From Spiroplasma phoeniceum P40 (GTDB lineage: Bacteria; Bacillota_I; Bacilli_A; Mycoplasmatales; Mycoplasmataceae): a stretch of DNA of 64,000 bases. How positions within the stretch are numbered: the first letter of the stretch is position 1; the number at the start of each line of letters is the position of its first letter. The stretch is taken from positions 186,001 through 250,000 of the forward strand of contig NZ_CP031088.1 in the NCBI RefSeq assembly GCF_003339775.1, read 5' to 3'. Position numbers and translations under genes: made by a program. Shown one piece after another: positions 19,853 to 28,999 of the stretch. The notes under the pieces are model-generated. The model was not told the DNA's origin, ran no database searches, and saw only the letters and a program-made list of their open reading frames with translations.

Positions 19853-20275
19853 GTCCTGTACGATGAACCCGTAAAAAACAACTTTTGAAAAACAACTTAA
19901 TAGCAGAGTGGGACGGTTATTTAAAATAACTAAGTGTTTTTTTCACATAGGCGGTCTAGCCCAACGGTAATAAGTCCGGAAATAATAGACGCTTTAACAA
20001 GCGATAGTCGTGATAAGTGCGAGGTCAACATCGAACGACAATAAATATTGAGATGGCCACTTTATAAATAAATTTGCGTATAGCATTAGGCTCTTCAAGG
20101 TGCGAGTAGATTTAATTTAAAAACTCAAAGCTTTGACCTGAAATGGTGCGGATGAAGAGAGACATATGTTCTGGCGTCAAACAAATAAAAATAGTTGTAT
20201 ATTTACAAAATACAAAATATAGAACAATTAACATACCGCCACCGCTCACCCCCAGTGAAGCGGATGGCGTAGTAA
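19853..20275 (+). ncRNA. Candidate large structured RNA, class unknown
   Basis: About 420 bp with markedly higher G+C than anything nearby and no convincing open frame. Stems I can see include CGCTT(TAAC)AAGCG at 19990-20003, GTCGT/ACGAC at 20007-20011 with 20035-20039, CTCTTCA/TGAAGAG at 20091-20097 with 20153-20159, and a three-part hairpin at 20237-20269 (CGCCA-CCGCT-CAC with GTG-AGCGG-TGGCG). It lies at the head of a phage-derived gene cluster. Large ornate RNAs such as GOLLD or ROOL sit in phages, but I cannot match it to either. tRNA, tmRNA and RNase P signatures are absent. Confidence 0.5.
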
Positions 20276-20305
20276 ATAAATAGATAAATACTTATATAAC
20301 TAATT

Positions 20306-20345
20306 CTCGCTTCGGCACTTTCACTTGCGAGTGAGTGCCAGCGAG
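20306..20345 (+). promoter_or_regulatory. Strong three-tier hairpin in the leader of the phage cluster
   Basis: CTCGC/GCGAG, then GGCACT/AGTGCC, then CACT(TGCG)AGTG stack into one long GC-rich hairpin. It ends 9 nt before the AGGAGG of the first small gene. It has no T tract, so it is more likely an RNA-stability or translation-control element than a terminator. Confidence 0.6.
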
Positions 20346-20364
20346 TTAAAACTAGGAGGTTTAT

Positions 20365-20495
20365 ATGAAAAAGAAATATTGTCTTAAAAAAAATATTGAG
20401 GTTATTGCTTTAAATGTGATAAACAAAATAAATATATCCTTACCCACAATGAAATTACTGATGAACATTGAGCATTAAATACTAAAAAGAATTAG
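20365..20495 (+). pseudogene. Small zinc-ribbon-like protein, broken by a one-base A-run loss
   Basis: AGGAGG then MKKKYCL in frame 1. After a run of eight A the sensible frame changes and gives YWGYCFKCDKQNKYILTHN to TAG at 20495. Nine A would restore one 43-residue protein with C-x2-C. So one A was probably lost by slippage. Confidence 0.65.
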
Positions 20496-20508
20496 GAGGA
20501 ATTAAATT

Positions 20509-20673
20509 ATGACTAAAAAATACTTATTAATTATTAAAAATGAATATTTAACTACTTATGCTTATTACACACTAGAAGAAGCAAAAGTACGAGAAAAAAT
20601 TGAAAATAATAATTATGGCTTATCAACGGCAATTATTGATTTAAAAGATATTGAATGAAAAGGAAATAAATAA
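20509..20673 (+). CDS. Small hypothetical phage-module protein, 54 aa
   Basis: MTKKYLLIIKNEYLTTYAYY..., with TAGGAGGAA before the start. One TGA Trp near the end. Predicted alpha/beta, soluble. The three-base gap to the next gene and the repeated AGGAGG pattern show one operon. Unknown function. Confidence 0.7.
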
Positions 20674-20675
20674 TT

Positions 20676-20924
20676 ATGAAAGAAATTATAAATTTACAAT
20701 TATCAGAATTTCAAAAAGAAATTATTAATAAATTAGATGATGAATATTGTTATGAAATTGCCTATGGATTTGGAAGATATGATGAATATGATGCAATTAA
20801 GATTTTTAATAAAGAAATGGAATTCTTAATCACAATAGATAAAAAAGATAACACTGTATCAATAAATAATTACATAGAAAAATTAAAAAAGAAACTGGAA
20901 TTCTTGGAACTTATATTAAAGTAG
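20676..20924 (+). CDS. Hypothetical phage-module protein, 82 aa
   Basis: MKEIINLQLSEFQKEIINKL with a helical N terminus and a charged, helical C terminus (NNYIEKLKKKLEFLELIL). The weak AAAGGAAAT lies in the previous gene. No motif recognised. Confidence 0.7.
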   Translation: MKEIINLQLSEFQKEIINKLDDEYCYEIAYGFGRYDEYDAIKIFNKEMEFLITIDKKDNTVSINNYIEKLKKKLEFLELILK

Positions 20925-20934
20925 GATAAATAAT

Positions 20935-21132
20935 ATGAAAAAATATGTTGCTAAAAAAGATATTGATAATTATTTAGATAAAAAATTAGAAGAAGCAAAA
21001 TTTAAAACCAGTCAAACTGACATTGATACTATTTGAGAAAAAAGTGACGAAGATATTAAAAAAGCAATAGATGAAGTTGTAAATAATCCATTATGAAATC
21101 AACTATTTAAGAATTTATCAAAAAATGATTAA
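20935..21132 (+). CDS. Hypothetical phage-module protein, 65 aa
   Basis: MKKYVAKKDIDNYLDKKLEE, charged and helical, two TGA Trp (DTIWEKS, NPLWNQ). TAGGAT upstream. A soluble small phage accessory protein of unknown role. Confidence 0.7.
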
Positions 21133-21146
21133 AGGAGATAAATAAT

Positions 21147-21272
21147 ATGAATTTAAAAGATTTATTAAATGAAATGTTTGATAACTATCCAGATTGCTAT
21201 AAAGATTATGGTTTGGCTATTATGTATCGTTATGAAATTGAAATTGAAAATAAAAAATTGGAGGAATTATAA
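21147..21272 (+). CDS. Hypothetical phage-module protein, 41 aa
   Basis: MNLKDLLNEMFDNYPDCYKD..., preceded by AAAGGAGAT. Short and acidic, with one Cys. Its end carries the GGAGG used by the next gene, with a 1-nt gap. Unknown. Confidence 0.65.
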   Translation: MNLKDLLNEMFDNYPDCYKDYGLAIMYRYEIEIENKKLEEL

Positions 21273-21273
21273 A

Positions 21274-21534
21274 ATGAAAACATTACAAGATTTAATTAAA
21301 GATTTAACAGGAGTTACTGTTGAAAATTGAAAAATAAGAGAATATTTAAGAATTGAATTATTAGATTTACAAGGTGCTTTTTTAAATTGCCCTAATTTAA
21401 CTCGTACTGTTTTAGCTGGTGCTAATTTAAAAGATGCTGATTTAAAAAGTGCTAATTTAAGAGGTGCTGATTTATGATGTGCTAATTTAGAAAATGCTTG
21501 TTTAGTAGGTGCTAGAATTACAAAAAACAATTAG
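21274..21534 (+). CDS. Pentapeptide-repeat protein, 86 aa
   Basis: The start MKTLQDLIKDLTGVTVEN is followed by about ten A(D/N)L-x-x units (GANLKDADLKSANLRGADLW), the mark of a right-handed quadrilateral beta-helix. Such proteins can mimic DNA to block gyrase or act as scaffolds; eight to ten units make a short fibre, and the role is not shown here. Two TGA Trp. The first 12 residues are the same as in the protein at 35665-35880, which shows the two phage modules share a gene. Confidence 0.85.
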
Positions 21535-21565
21535 ACCAATTAATTGTTATTGAGGAGGATGAATA

Positions 21566-21808
21566 ATGAATATAACAGAATCAATTAAATTTGACAAACT
21601 TAAAGCAGAAAATGAAGCACTTAAAAAAGAACTTGATGAATTAAAACAACAAATATTATATAAAGAAGATTTTAAAGAATTTGCTCATTGTATGAATTGT
21701 GGAGATGATTATTTTTTTAATCGGTGCTTAACTTGTGGTTGAAAAAAAATAATTGATTTAAAAGATAATTCTAAATATGACAAATTACCTAGTAAGGAGC
21801 GTGAATAA
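21566..21808 (+). CDS. Coiled-coil zinc-ribbon protein, 80 aa
   Basis: MNITESIKFDKLKAENEALK forms a coiled coil to about residue 33. Then HCMNCGDDYFFNRCLTCGW gives C-x2-C...C-x2-C, a zinc ribbon. Such small proteins bind nucleic acid or a partner in phages. GAGGAGG precedes the start. Confidence 0.75.
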
Positions 21809-21811
21809 TAA

Positions 21812-21943
21812 ATGATAATTACATTTCAATTTCCTTTAAAAGGAGATGATTTTAAAAATGAAAGTATTTTAGCATATAATGTTCAAAAATTTAAAGAAGA
21901 AAATAAACAAGAATTAACTGAATATATTTTTAGACATATTTAA
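21812..21943 (+). CDS. Hypothetical phage-module protein, 43 aa
   Basis: MIITFQFPLKGDDFKNESIL..., preceded by AAGGAGCG in the previous gene. The last gene of the rightward cluster; it ends 18 nt before the convergent leftward gene. Unknown. Confidence 0.6.
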   Translation: MIITFQFPLKGDDFKNESILAYNVQKFKEENKQELTEYIFRHI

Positions 21944-21961
21944 TCATTATGCATTAAATGG

Positions 21962-22102
21962 TTATCAAGATGTACATTTTTTAATACGAGTTTCTACACT
22001 TGGTAAGACATTAGATAATATTTGCTTTTCTTTTTGTTCTAATAAAGCATTAATTTCATCTTGTGTCATATTTTCTTTATATTCATATTTAAAGTTTGAC
22101 AT
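21962..22102 (-). CDS. Small hypothetical phage protein, 46 aa
   Basis: MSNFKYEYKENMTQDEINAL, preceded by GGAGGGAT. Charged and helical; a final TGA Trp before TAA. Downstream of the terminase genes on the same strand, so probably a virion assembly or head accessory protein; inferred from position only. Confidence 0.6.
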
Positions 22103-22169
22103 ACTTTAATCCCTCCATTATTTTTTTATAGAAAATTTCAAAAACTATCGTCACCATCTTACCATCATT

Positions 22170-22469
22170 TTAATTTTTGTAAACTTGTGGATATTTTTTC
22201 TTAATTTCAGTTCTAGTTTCTTCAATACCTTTTTTAAAACCTTTTTCATATTGATCTAAATATTCTTTTTGATTATTTACACCATAATCATAAGTTTCTT
22301 TCATTAATTCTTGAAATATTTTAGTATGTTCTTCACAAGCAGGAACACCAATACCATTTCAATTTTTACTTACTTTTTTAAAACATTCTTTACCATCAAT
22401 TATCATTCAACAAATATTTTTATCCATTCGCATTTTTTCAACATTTCTTTTAATTTGTTTTTTTGCCAT
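22170..22469 (-). CDS. Hypothetical phage protein, 99 aa
   Basis: MAKKQIKRNVEKMRMDKNICWMI, soluble, three Cys, two TGA Trp and a charged helical C-terminal half (QYEKGFKKGIEETRTEIKKK). The ribosome site lies in the last codons of the terminase gene, and only 4 nt separate them, so they form one operon. Function unknown. Confidence 0.65.
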
Positions 22470-22473
22470 AATT

Positions 22474-23992
22474 TTAACCTCGCTTTCCAAATTGTTTACT
22501 TATTAAAAATGGATTATCTAGTGTTTTTATAAAATATTCCATTATATCCATAACAGCATAAGTCATAGCATCGAAACCATCATCAAATAATTTATTATCT
22601 TCTAATTTATAAGTAGATTTATTTGCTGGCGGTTTTCTTCATTCCATTTTTAACATATCTTTAAATAATTCTGGTGTTAATCTTTGACTAATTTGTAAAT
22701 AATTCTTATTTAGCAGGATGATTATAGCATCAATTCTATCAGTTCTATATCATATTTCTTTATTAACTGATTTAAATCTTAATCAATTAGCATCAGGGAA
22801 AAACTTTCGTCTAATATTATTTAATGTATTAACCTCTACTAAATGACCACCACCAGTATCAACATTTATTTCTAAACCATTATATAAATCATTTCATTGT
22901 GTAGCACATATTATATAAAAATGTACTATTTCATGTAAAACTTTCATTATATCTTTTTGTACCATTTCAGCATTACTATGTTTATATTCCATTAATGGTG
23001 CCATTTTTTTATAATCTTTATCTATTCCCATTAAAATTGCATGAGTAGCATGTCCTAATGGTGATTCAGCATAACCTAAATCTAAGCCTGCTCTAAAATT
23101 AACTGGTTCAAAATCATATAATTTACTAAATAAATAATTAGCAAAAATACTACCATCTAATGCACCTGGCATTCCAATTCCTCAAACCTCATATTTTTTA
23201 GGTCATTCTTGCTTTTAATTCATATAATTTCATTAATTCATCATAATTTAAATTATCTTTATTAATTAAATAATTAGTATAATGATTAATTACTTTTTTA
23301 TCATATGCTTTTTGACCTGTTTTAGGATCTAAGGCTGGCACTATTAATTTAGATATTTGCTCACCATTACTTTCTAATTCTTTACGATTAAATGGCATTA
23401 ATTTATTTAAATAATCAATATGATCTTGATAAATACTATCAGGATTAGTACTTGTAATTAATATCATTTTTTTATAATCACGAACTGCTTGCATAATTGC
23501 TTCTTTTTCTGCTTTACTAAATTCATTTGCTTCCTCTAATCAAATAATACATAAATCAGCACCATTTGCTCGTGCTGTTCCTTTACCTAATACTTGCGAT
23601 GAATTACTTTTTCTTGCTCCTTGTAATTTAATAAAACTACCATTAGGAAATAATCAAGTAGGTTTATTAAACCTAGCATTATATTGATAATGACCACCTT
23701 TTCATTTTTTAGTAGGATTAAGAATTAAACCTATTTTATCTAATGCATCTTGAATATCTTGTTGCATTTCAGCAGTATCAGCACTATTTAATCTAAAACC
23801 ATATATTGCTATTTTTTTATCTTTATGTGCTAATACTACACAACTTAATAATGCTATTAATTCATCAATAGAATATGTTTTACCTGCTTTACGACTACCT
23901 GCTAAATTAATCTCATCTGCAATATATTCAGTATTATTTAACAAACTAATTACTATCTTATTAAGATAACTATATTCATATAACATTGCCAT
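22474..23992 (-). pseudogene. Phage terminase large subunit, one frameshift
   Basis: DNA-packaging motor. The N-terminal ATPase has AGSRKAGKTYSIDEL (Walker A) and LCIIWLEEANEFSKAEK (Walker B with catalytic Glu). The nuclease half begins with RAGLDLGYAES and continues with an RNase H-like fold. The reading frame changes at about 23180-23195, between YELKARM and PKKYEVWGIGMPG, so the two domains are separated. Other Trp are TGA. About 505 residues if repaired, typical of PBSX-type terminases. The upstream gene stop overlaps the start as TAATG. Confidence 0.85.
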
Positions 23993-24384
23993 TATATGTT
24001 TCTCCCATCTGTTATGTTAATTACTGGGAGAGCATAATTTATTTCACTTTCATTTTCACGACCATAATACTGAGCATATACAGATACACCCCCCTTAGTT
24101 TCATTTAAGAGATGTAATTTTATATTATTTTCTAATATTCTTATTTTCATTTTAAGTTCATTAAATGCTAATAAATTAGCGTCTTTTAAGGTATTATATT
24201 CATCTTCTTCTAAATTACAAAAGATTAATAAGGTTTCTTTTGTAGCAAGTTTAATATTATTTTCTTTACAATATTCATCAAATTTTGTTAATTTATCTTT
24301 AATCTGACGCTCTTTTACACTATTTCATCATCCTTTTGGTACCTTTGTTACCTTTGTTACCGTCTTTTTTACCTCTTTTTGCAT
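23992..24384 (-). CDS. Probable terminase small subunit or packaging partner, 130 aa
   Basis: MQKEVKKTVTKVTKVPKGWW is a basic head with a repeated K-E-V-K-K pattern. A helical core follows (LTKFDEYCKENNIKLATKE, LLAFNELKMKIRILENN). GAGGT lies before the ATG. Its position just upstream of, and overlapping (TAATG), the large terminase gene is the main ground for the call; no clear HTH is seen. Confidence 0.55.
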
Positions 24385-24446
24385 CTTTTTTACCTCTTTT
24401 TGTCATCACCATTCTACAAAAAAATATAAAAAAGTAAAATAAAAAA

Positions 24447-24471
24447 AGACTTTTGCAAGTCTTTATTTTTA
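24447..24471 (-). terminator. Terminator between terminase module and IS30
   Basis: AAAGACTT(TTGC)AAGTCTTT with A and T tracts on both sides. A near copy occurs at 25783-25810 on the other side of the IS30 gene. Confidence 0.7.
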
Positions 24472-24612
24472 GTAATTTTTAAACAAGAGATTTAAGGTTG
24501 GATAATCCTACTTGTATTAAATTACATCACCATCCTAACATCTTTTAATAAAATGTCAACAAAATTTTAAATTTTATGATAAAAATATTTTTGGAAAGGT
24601 TGGTTAAATCTT

Positions 24613-25605
24613 ATGAAAAAGAAAAAATATAAACATTTTAGTCTTGATGAAAGATATAAATTAAAAGAATATTTAATATCAGAAACATTTAAAAAGAAAA
24701 ATGGTACACCTAATTATTCTAAAATAGCAAAAGTAATGAATAAAAGAACTAATACAATTAGATTAGAGGCTGAAAGACTTAAAGAAGAATATAATCCTGA
24801 AAAAGCAAATGATGATTATAAAAAGAAAAGAAAAAAATCTATTAAATATACTATAATTTCAACAAAAGTTGTAAATTATGTAAGAAAAATTTTAAGTAAA
24901 AAAAGTTATTCACCAAGATTAATTATTTATGAATATGAAAAAAAGTATAATGAAAAGTTTCCATTTTCACATGTGACACTTTATAAATATATTGAATATG
25001 GGGTTTTTGATGATGAAAATACTGAAATTAAGAAAAAATTACCATTTAAAGGTAAAAAATATAAAACAAAAAAGAAAAAAGATGATCGTGGTCAATTAAC
25101 TAATATTAGATTTATTGAAGAAGCAGAACATGAAAAGGGAACTTTTGGTTGATTTCAAATGGATTGTATTGTTGGAAAAGAACATAAGTCTGCTTGTTTA
25201 ACTTTTACCGAAGAAAAAAGTTTATATACGATTTGTTTTAAATTAAATCAACATAATTCAGAAGAGGTTAATAAAGCTCTTAAAAGTATTATTAGAAATA
25301 AACTTTATAAAGTAAATATAAAAGGAATTATTACAGATCAAGGTAAAGAATTTAGTAAATGAAAAGAGATAGAGAAAATTACTAATGCTAATGTTTATTT
25401 TTGTGATTCTGGAACTCCTACACAAAAAGCAAAAGTTGAAAGAATAAATAGAGATATTAGAGAGTATTTACCTAAGGGAACTGATTTTAATACTGTTACT
25501 CAAAAAGAAATTAATAAAGTTATGAAAATTATTAATGAAAAGCCGCGACCGAGTTTAGATTGATTATCCTCCAAAGAGGTATTTTTACAAAATATTAATA
25601 TTTAA
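24613..25605 (+). CDS. IS30-family transposase, intact, 330 aa
   Basis: Cuts and joins the ends of the IS element. N-terminal helix-turn-helix region HFSLDERYKLKEYLISETF with NYSKIAKVMNKRTNTIRLE. The C-terminal DDE domain shows QMDCIVGKEHKSA (first Asp), IITDQGKEFSKW (second Asp) and TQKAKVERINRDIREYLPKG (Glu), the IS30 signature. Three TGA Trp. Full length for the family and open from ATG to TAA, so it may be active. I could not fix the terminal inverted repeats by eye. Confidence 0.93.
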
Positions 25606-25782
25606 TTTTTTTAAATATAAATTATATATTTGTAGCAAACTTTTCTTTTTGTCGTGCTTAAATATTAACTCATATTTAAAAAAATTATTTTTTTTGAAAA
25701 AATATTGCATTTTTTGATAAAAGGTATAATATCATATTAACAAGGTTGGAATTACCTAATTGCATCTTTACAATAAACAATT

Positions 25783-25810
25783 AAAAAAAGACTTTTTCAA
25801 GTCTTTTTTT
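25783..25810 (+). terminator. Terminator after the IS30 gene
   Basis: AAAGACTT(TTTC)AAGTCTTT followed by eight T, almost identical to the hairpin at 24447-24471. Confidence 0.75.
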
Positions 25811-25938
25811 TGTAAAACAAGTATAGAGACAGATATTCGCAACTTGTTATAAATTAATTGTATAACTTTAAAAATAATTGTCAATAGTTTTTTAAAAATA
25901 GTGTATAAATAATTTTAAAAAGATTGGAGACAGAATAT

Positions 25939-26921
25939 ATGAAAGATTATACACATCTAAAATATTATGAACGAAATTTATTTAAGGATTTATTATCTTC
26001 TAATGTTTGTAAAAAGAAAAATGGTACGCTTAATTTATCTGAAATTGCAAGACAAACAAATCGCAGTGTGAATACTATTAAAAGAGAAATTAAAAGATTT
26101 AAAAATATAGAAGATTATACACCAGTTGAAGCACATAAAGATTATTTTAAAAAGCGTAAAAAAATGTATTAAAAAACTACCTATATTTACAGAATAACAA
26201 CAAAAATTATTAAATTTAAGATTTAATATTTTTGGTGATACACCAGCAGAAATTATTCAGCGTTTTTTAATAAAGTTTGGGATTAAATTTCCTGCTTGTC
26301 TTAAAACATTTTATAAATGAATTCATTTAGGTTTTTTGGGTTTGTTAAAGAAAAAATTTATTAAATGGTGGTAGAAAAAATAGAACAAAGAAAAGACCTG
26401 ATAATCGTGGTAAATTAGATGAAAGATTTAGGTCAATTTAAGATATTGAAAATAAAGTTTCTAATGTTGGATGATTAGAAATGGATACTGTTGTTGGAAA
26501 AGACCATCAATCTGCTGTTTTAGTTTTAGTAGAACAATCAAGTAAAAAATACTTTGCTATGAAATTAGAAAATCATACTGCTAATGAAGTTTTAGAAAAA
26601 CTTGAAGAATTAGTTAGAATTAATGGTTTAGTTGGAAAAATTAAAGGAATAATAACAGATAGAGGAAAAGAATTTAGTAAATTTGAAGAGATGGAAAAAA
26701 TTACTGGTTTTAATGTTTATTATTGTGACCCTGGTTCACCAAAACAAAAACCATTAATTGAAAGAATTAACCGCGAATTTAGAAAACGCTTTCCTAAGGG
26801 AACTGATTTTAATAATGTTAGTCAGAAAATAATTGATTGAGTAGTTAATGTTATAAATGAAAAACTCCGACCGTGTTTAAATTGAATAAGTGCAAAAGAA
26901 ATGTTTTTACAGAATATTTAA
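25939..26921 (+). pseudogene. Second IS30-family transposase, broken
   Basis: Starts MKDYTHLKYYERNLFKDLL with a different N terminus from the first IS30. A stop after KKRKKMY and further shifts (FGDTPAEIIQRFLIKFGIKF in another frame) destroy the middle. From 26478 the DDE half is open again (EMDTVVGKDHQSAV, IITDRGKEFSKF, KPLIERINREFRKRFPKG) to TAA at 26921. A relative of this C-terminal half is found at 63496-63838. Confidence 0.85.
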
Positions 26922-26989
26922 AGAATTTATTAATTAAAATTTTAATAAATGCTTTTTTAGTGTGTTTAAATATGGTTAAATTAAGTTAT

Positions 26990-27660
26990 ATTTATAAAAT
27001 ATTTTATTTTTTTAAAAAAAGAGTTGCATTTGTTAAAAATGATGTTATCATCAAATTAACAAGAGATAGATTTTGCTGCTTGAATTTACATAATACAAAT
27101 AGTAAATTAACAAATTTTGTTAATAAATTACTTACATTAATTACAAGTTATTATGATATTAATGACAATATTGAATTTATGGTATTAGGAGATGGTGCAC
27201 CTTGAGTTAAAAATATGGGAAAAATTTATTCAAGAATATTTCCCTAAAAATAAAAGTACATTACACGATAGATAAATTTCATCTTACAAGTAGATTTAAA
27301 AAATTATATCCCTATCAAAGTAAAAACAAACAAAATAAAGAAACATATCATAAAACGGTTGATTATTTTTTTAATGCTAAATATGAAGAATTATTAGAAT
27401 GCTTAAAAAATAGTGCTTCTTTTATAAAAGAATCAAAAATGAAATTCTTAAAAGAGACAATTAGACTAATTAAAAATAATGAAGAAGGTGTCAGAAATCA
27501 AACATTATGAAATAATATTGGTTGTCATATTGAAGGTGATATATCACATTATTGTAAAGGTGTTTTGGTTAAGAAAGCAACTTATCATGAAAAGACTCTT
27601 AAAAATAAATTAAATACTAGTATGATGAATTTTAAAAATAAAATTAATTTATTTAATTGC
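26990..27660 (+). pseudogene. ISLre2 (UPF0236) transposase C-terminal fragment
   Basis: One frame gives FMVLGDGAPWVKNMG and, after a frameshift near 27225, a second gives TIDKFHLTSRFKKLYPYQ and KGVLVKKATYHEKTL to about 27660. LGDGA-W and DKFH are the conserved motifs of ISLre2 transposases. The N-terminal half is missing from this strand; a matching start is found inverted next to it at 27661. Confidence 0.75.
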
Positions 27661-27758
27661 GCGTTATTATTTTTAACTTCTTTTATTGCTTGTGCTAATT
27701 GATTTCAACATTTATTGCACATTTCTTCTTCGACAATATAAAAAATATCTTTCAACAT
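27661..27758 (-). pseudogene. ISLre2 (UPF0236) transposase N-terminal fragment, inverted
   Basis: Reading leftward from 27758, MLKDIFYIVEEEMCNKCWNQ looks like the start of an ISLre2 transposase, cut at 27661 where the rightward C-terminal fragment ends. An internal inversion or recombination between two copies would explain it. Confidence 0.55.
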
Positions 27759-27992
27759 AAAAAATCCTTATATAATTAATTTAAAATAATTTAATACATT
27801 TTATAATTATTACATCATAGAATTTTCTTATGGAACCATTTTTTCTATTATAATTATACCACATTTATTCTAAAAAAGGAATTTAGTTATATCATATTAT
27901 TAAATTAAAAATAAATATTTTATTCAAATTATTATAATTATAAAATTATTGCAAATAATTTTTATTAACCACTAAAATAAAAATCACAAATA

Positions 27993-28016
27993 AAAACCGC
28001 TAATTAGCGGTTTTTA
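27993..28016 (-). terminator. Terminator of the lipoprotein-permease operon
   Basis: AAAAACCGCTAATTAGCGGTTTTT, a perfect palindrome, just beyond the stop at 28028. Confidence 0.9.
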
Positions 28017-28027
28017 TTAATATGTAA

Positions 28028-28987
28028 TTAACTAAAACTTATGTTAACACTACCAGTATAGTATTCTGATTTATCATAAGCAGTAATTGTTCCACCTTTG
28101 TTATCAGGGTTAATTTCTAAATATAAATCATTTAATAAAGCACTTAGTCGATTTAACTGGCTAACAAAATTAACACTAATAAACATCATCATTACTTGTA
28201 AAATATTTACTTTTGGTAATTTACCTAAATTTGTTGTTAACTTCATTTGTCCTAAATCCTCTTTTACTATTGGAGGTTCAGGTGGGACAACAGAAAAAGA
28301 CACTTTAACTGAACCATAATAATCTGTTCTTGGGTTATTATCTTCTGACCAATGGTCTTTTCCTGAAATTAAAGTTGCTCCAGTTTGATCGGGTTCAATC
28401 ATAATTTTATCAATTTGCTCAATTTGTCGGTTTCATATTTCTGATGTTTGTGGCCCAATAAAATACTCACCAAACTTATCTAATTCTGAAATAAGTTGCA
28501 TATTGTTAAAAATAGCGGCAATTAAAATTGTTTTTGGTCGTGCATCAGTAATTTGTCCTAAATCAATACTCTTTACTTTATCATCTAAATGGTTTGAAGT
28601 TTTTACTGTTTTATTAATTTTTATTGTATTTAAATTTGTTCCATCACTAAAGTTCAATTCATATTGACCATTACGATACAAATCAATTTTATCAATTGGT
28701 TTTGATTGATTATTAAATTTATAATTTTTTATTAACTGATCAAAGTTTCATTTTGCTCCTTGAAACAATTGCTCTAATTGCTGGAATAATTCAGGAATAG
28801 TTTGTTTATTATTTTGTGGATCAATTGTTTTAAAATCAACTCCAACAAAACCAGTTACTTCAACTGACAAAACTGGTGGATCAACTGGAATATTATTTCA
28901 ATTATCATTTTTAGTACAACTAACTACAGACATTACTGGTCCTGAAACTAGAATTCCAACGGCAATAGTTGCTAATAATTTTTTCAT
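28028..28987 (-). CDS. Surface lipoprotein with repeated C-terminal motif, 319 aa
   Basis: Signal peptide MKKLLATIAVGILVSGPVMS with lipobox VVSC. The ectodomain is beta-rich. Two copies of a short block, YYGSVKVSFSV near residue 230 and YYTGSVNISFS at the end, suggest tandem domains. TGA Trp near residues 30 and 205. GGAGGAATT precedes the start inside the end of the permease gene, so they are co-translated. No family recognised beyond lipoprotein; expected on the outer face of the membrane with the neighbouring permease. Confidence 0.8.
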
Positions 28988-28999
28988 TTTAATTCCTCC

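Noticed and set aside
19960-20060. tRNA-like words (GGCGGTCTAGCCCAACGGTA)
   Set aside because: The 5' end resembles a D-arm, but no anticodon stem, T-arm or CCA-type acceptor pairing could be built.
19950-20215. Decayed protein gene in the GC-rich region (RSSPTVISPEIIDALTSDS and others)
   Set aside because: Frames of 25-40 codons are expected by chance in code 4 at this base composition, and no ribosome site or family motif was found; kept only as the rival reading.
20676-20924. Antitoxin or toxin identity for small phage-module genes
   Set aside because: No toxin or antitoxin motif could be seen; small size and operon position alone are not enough.
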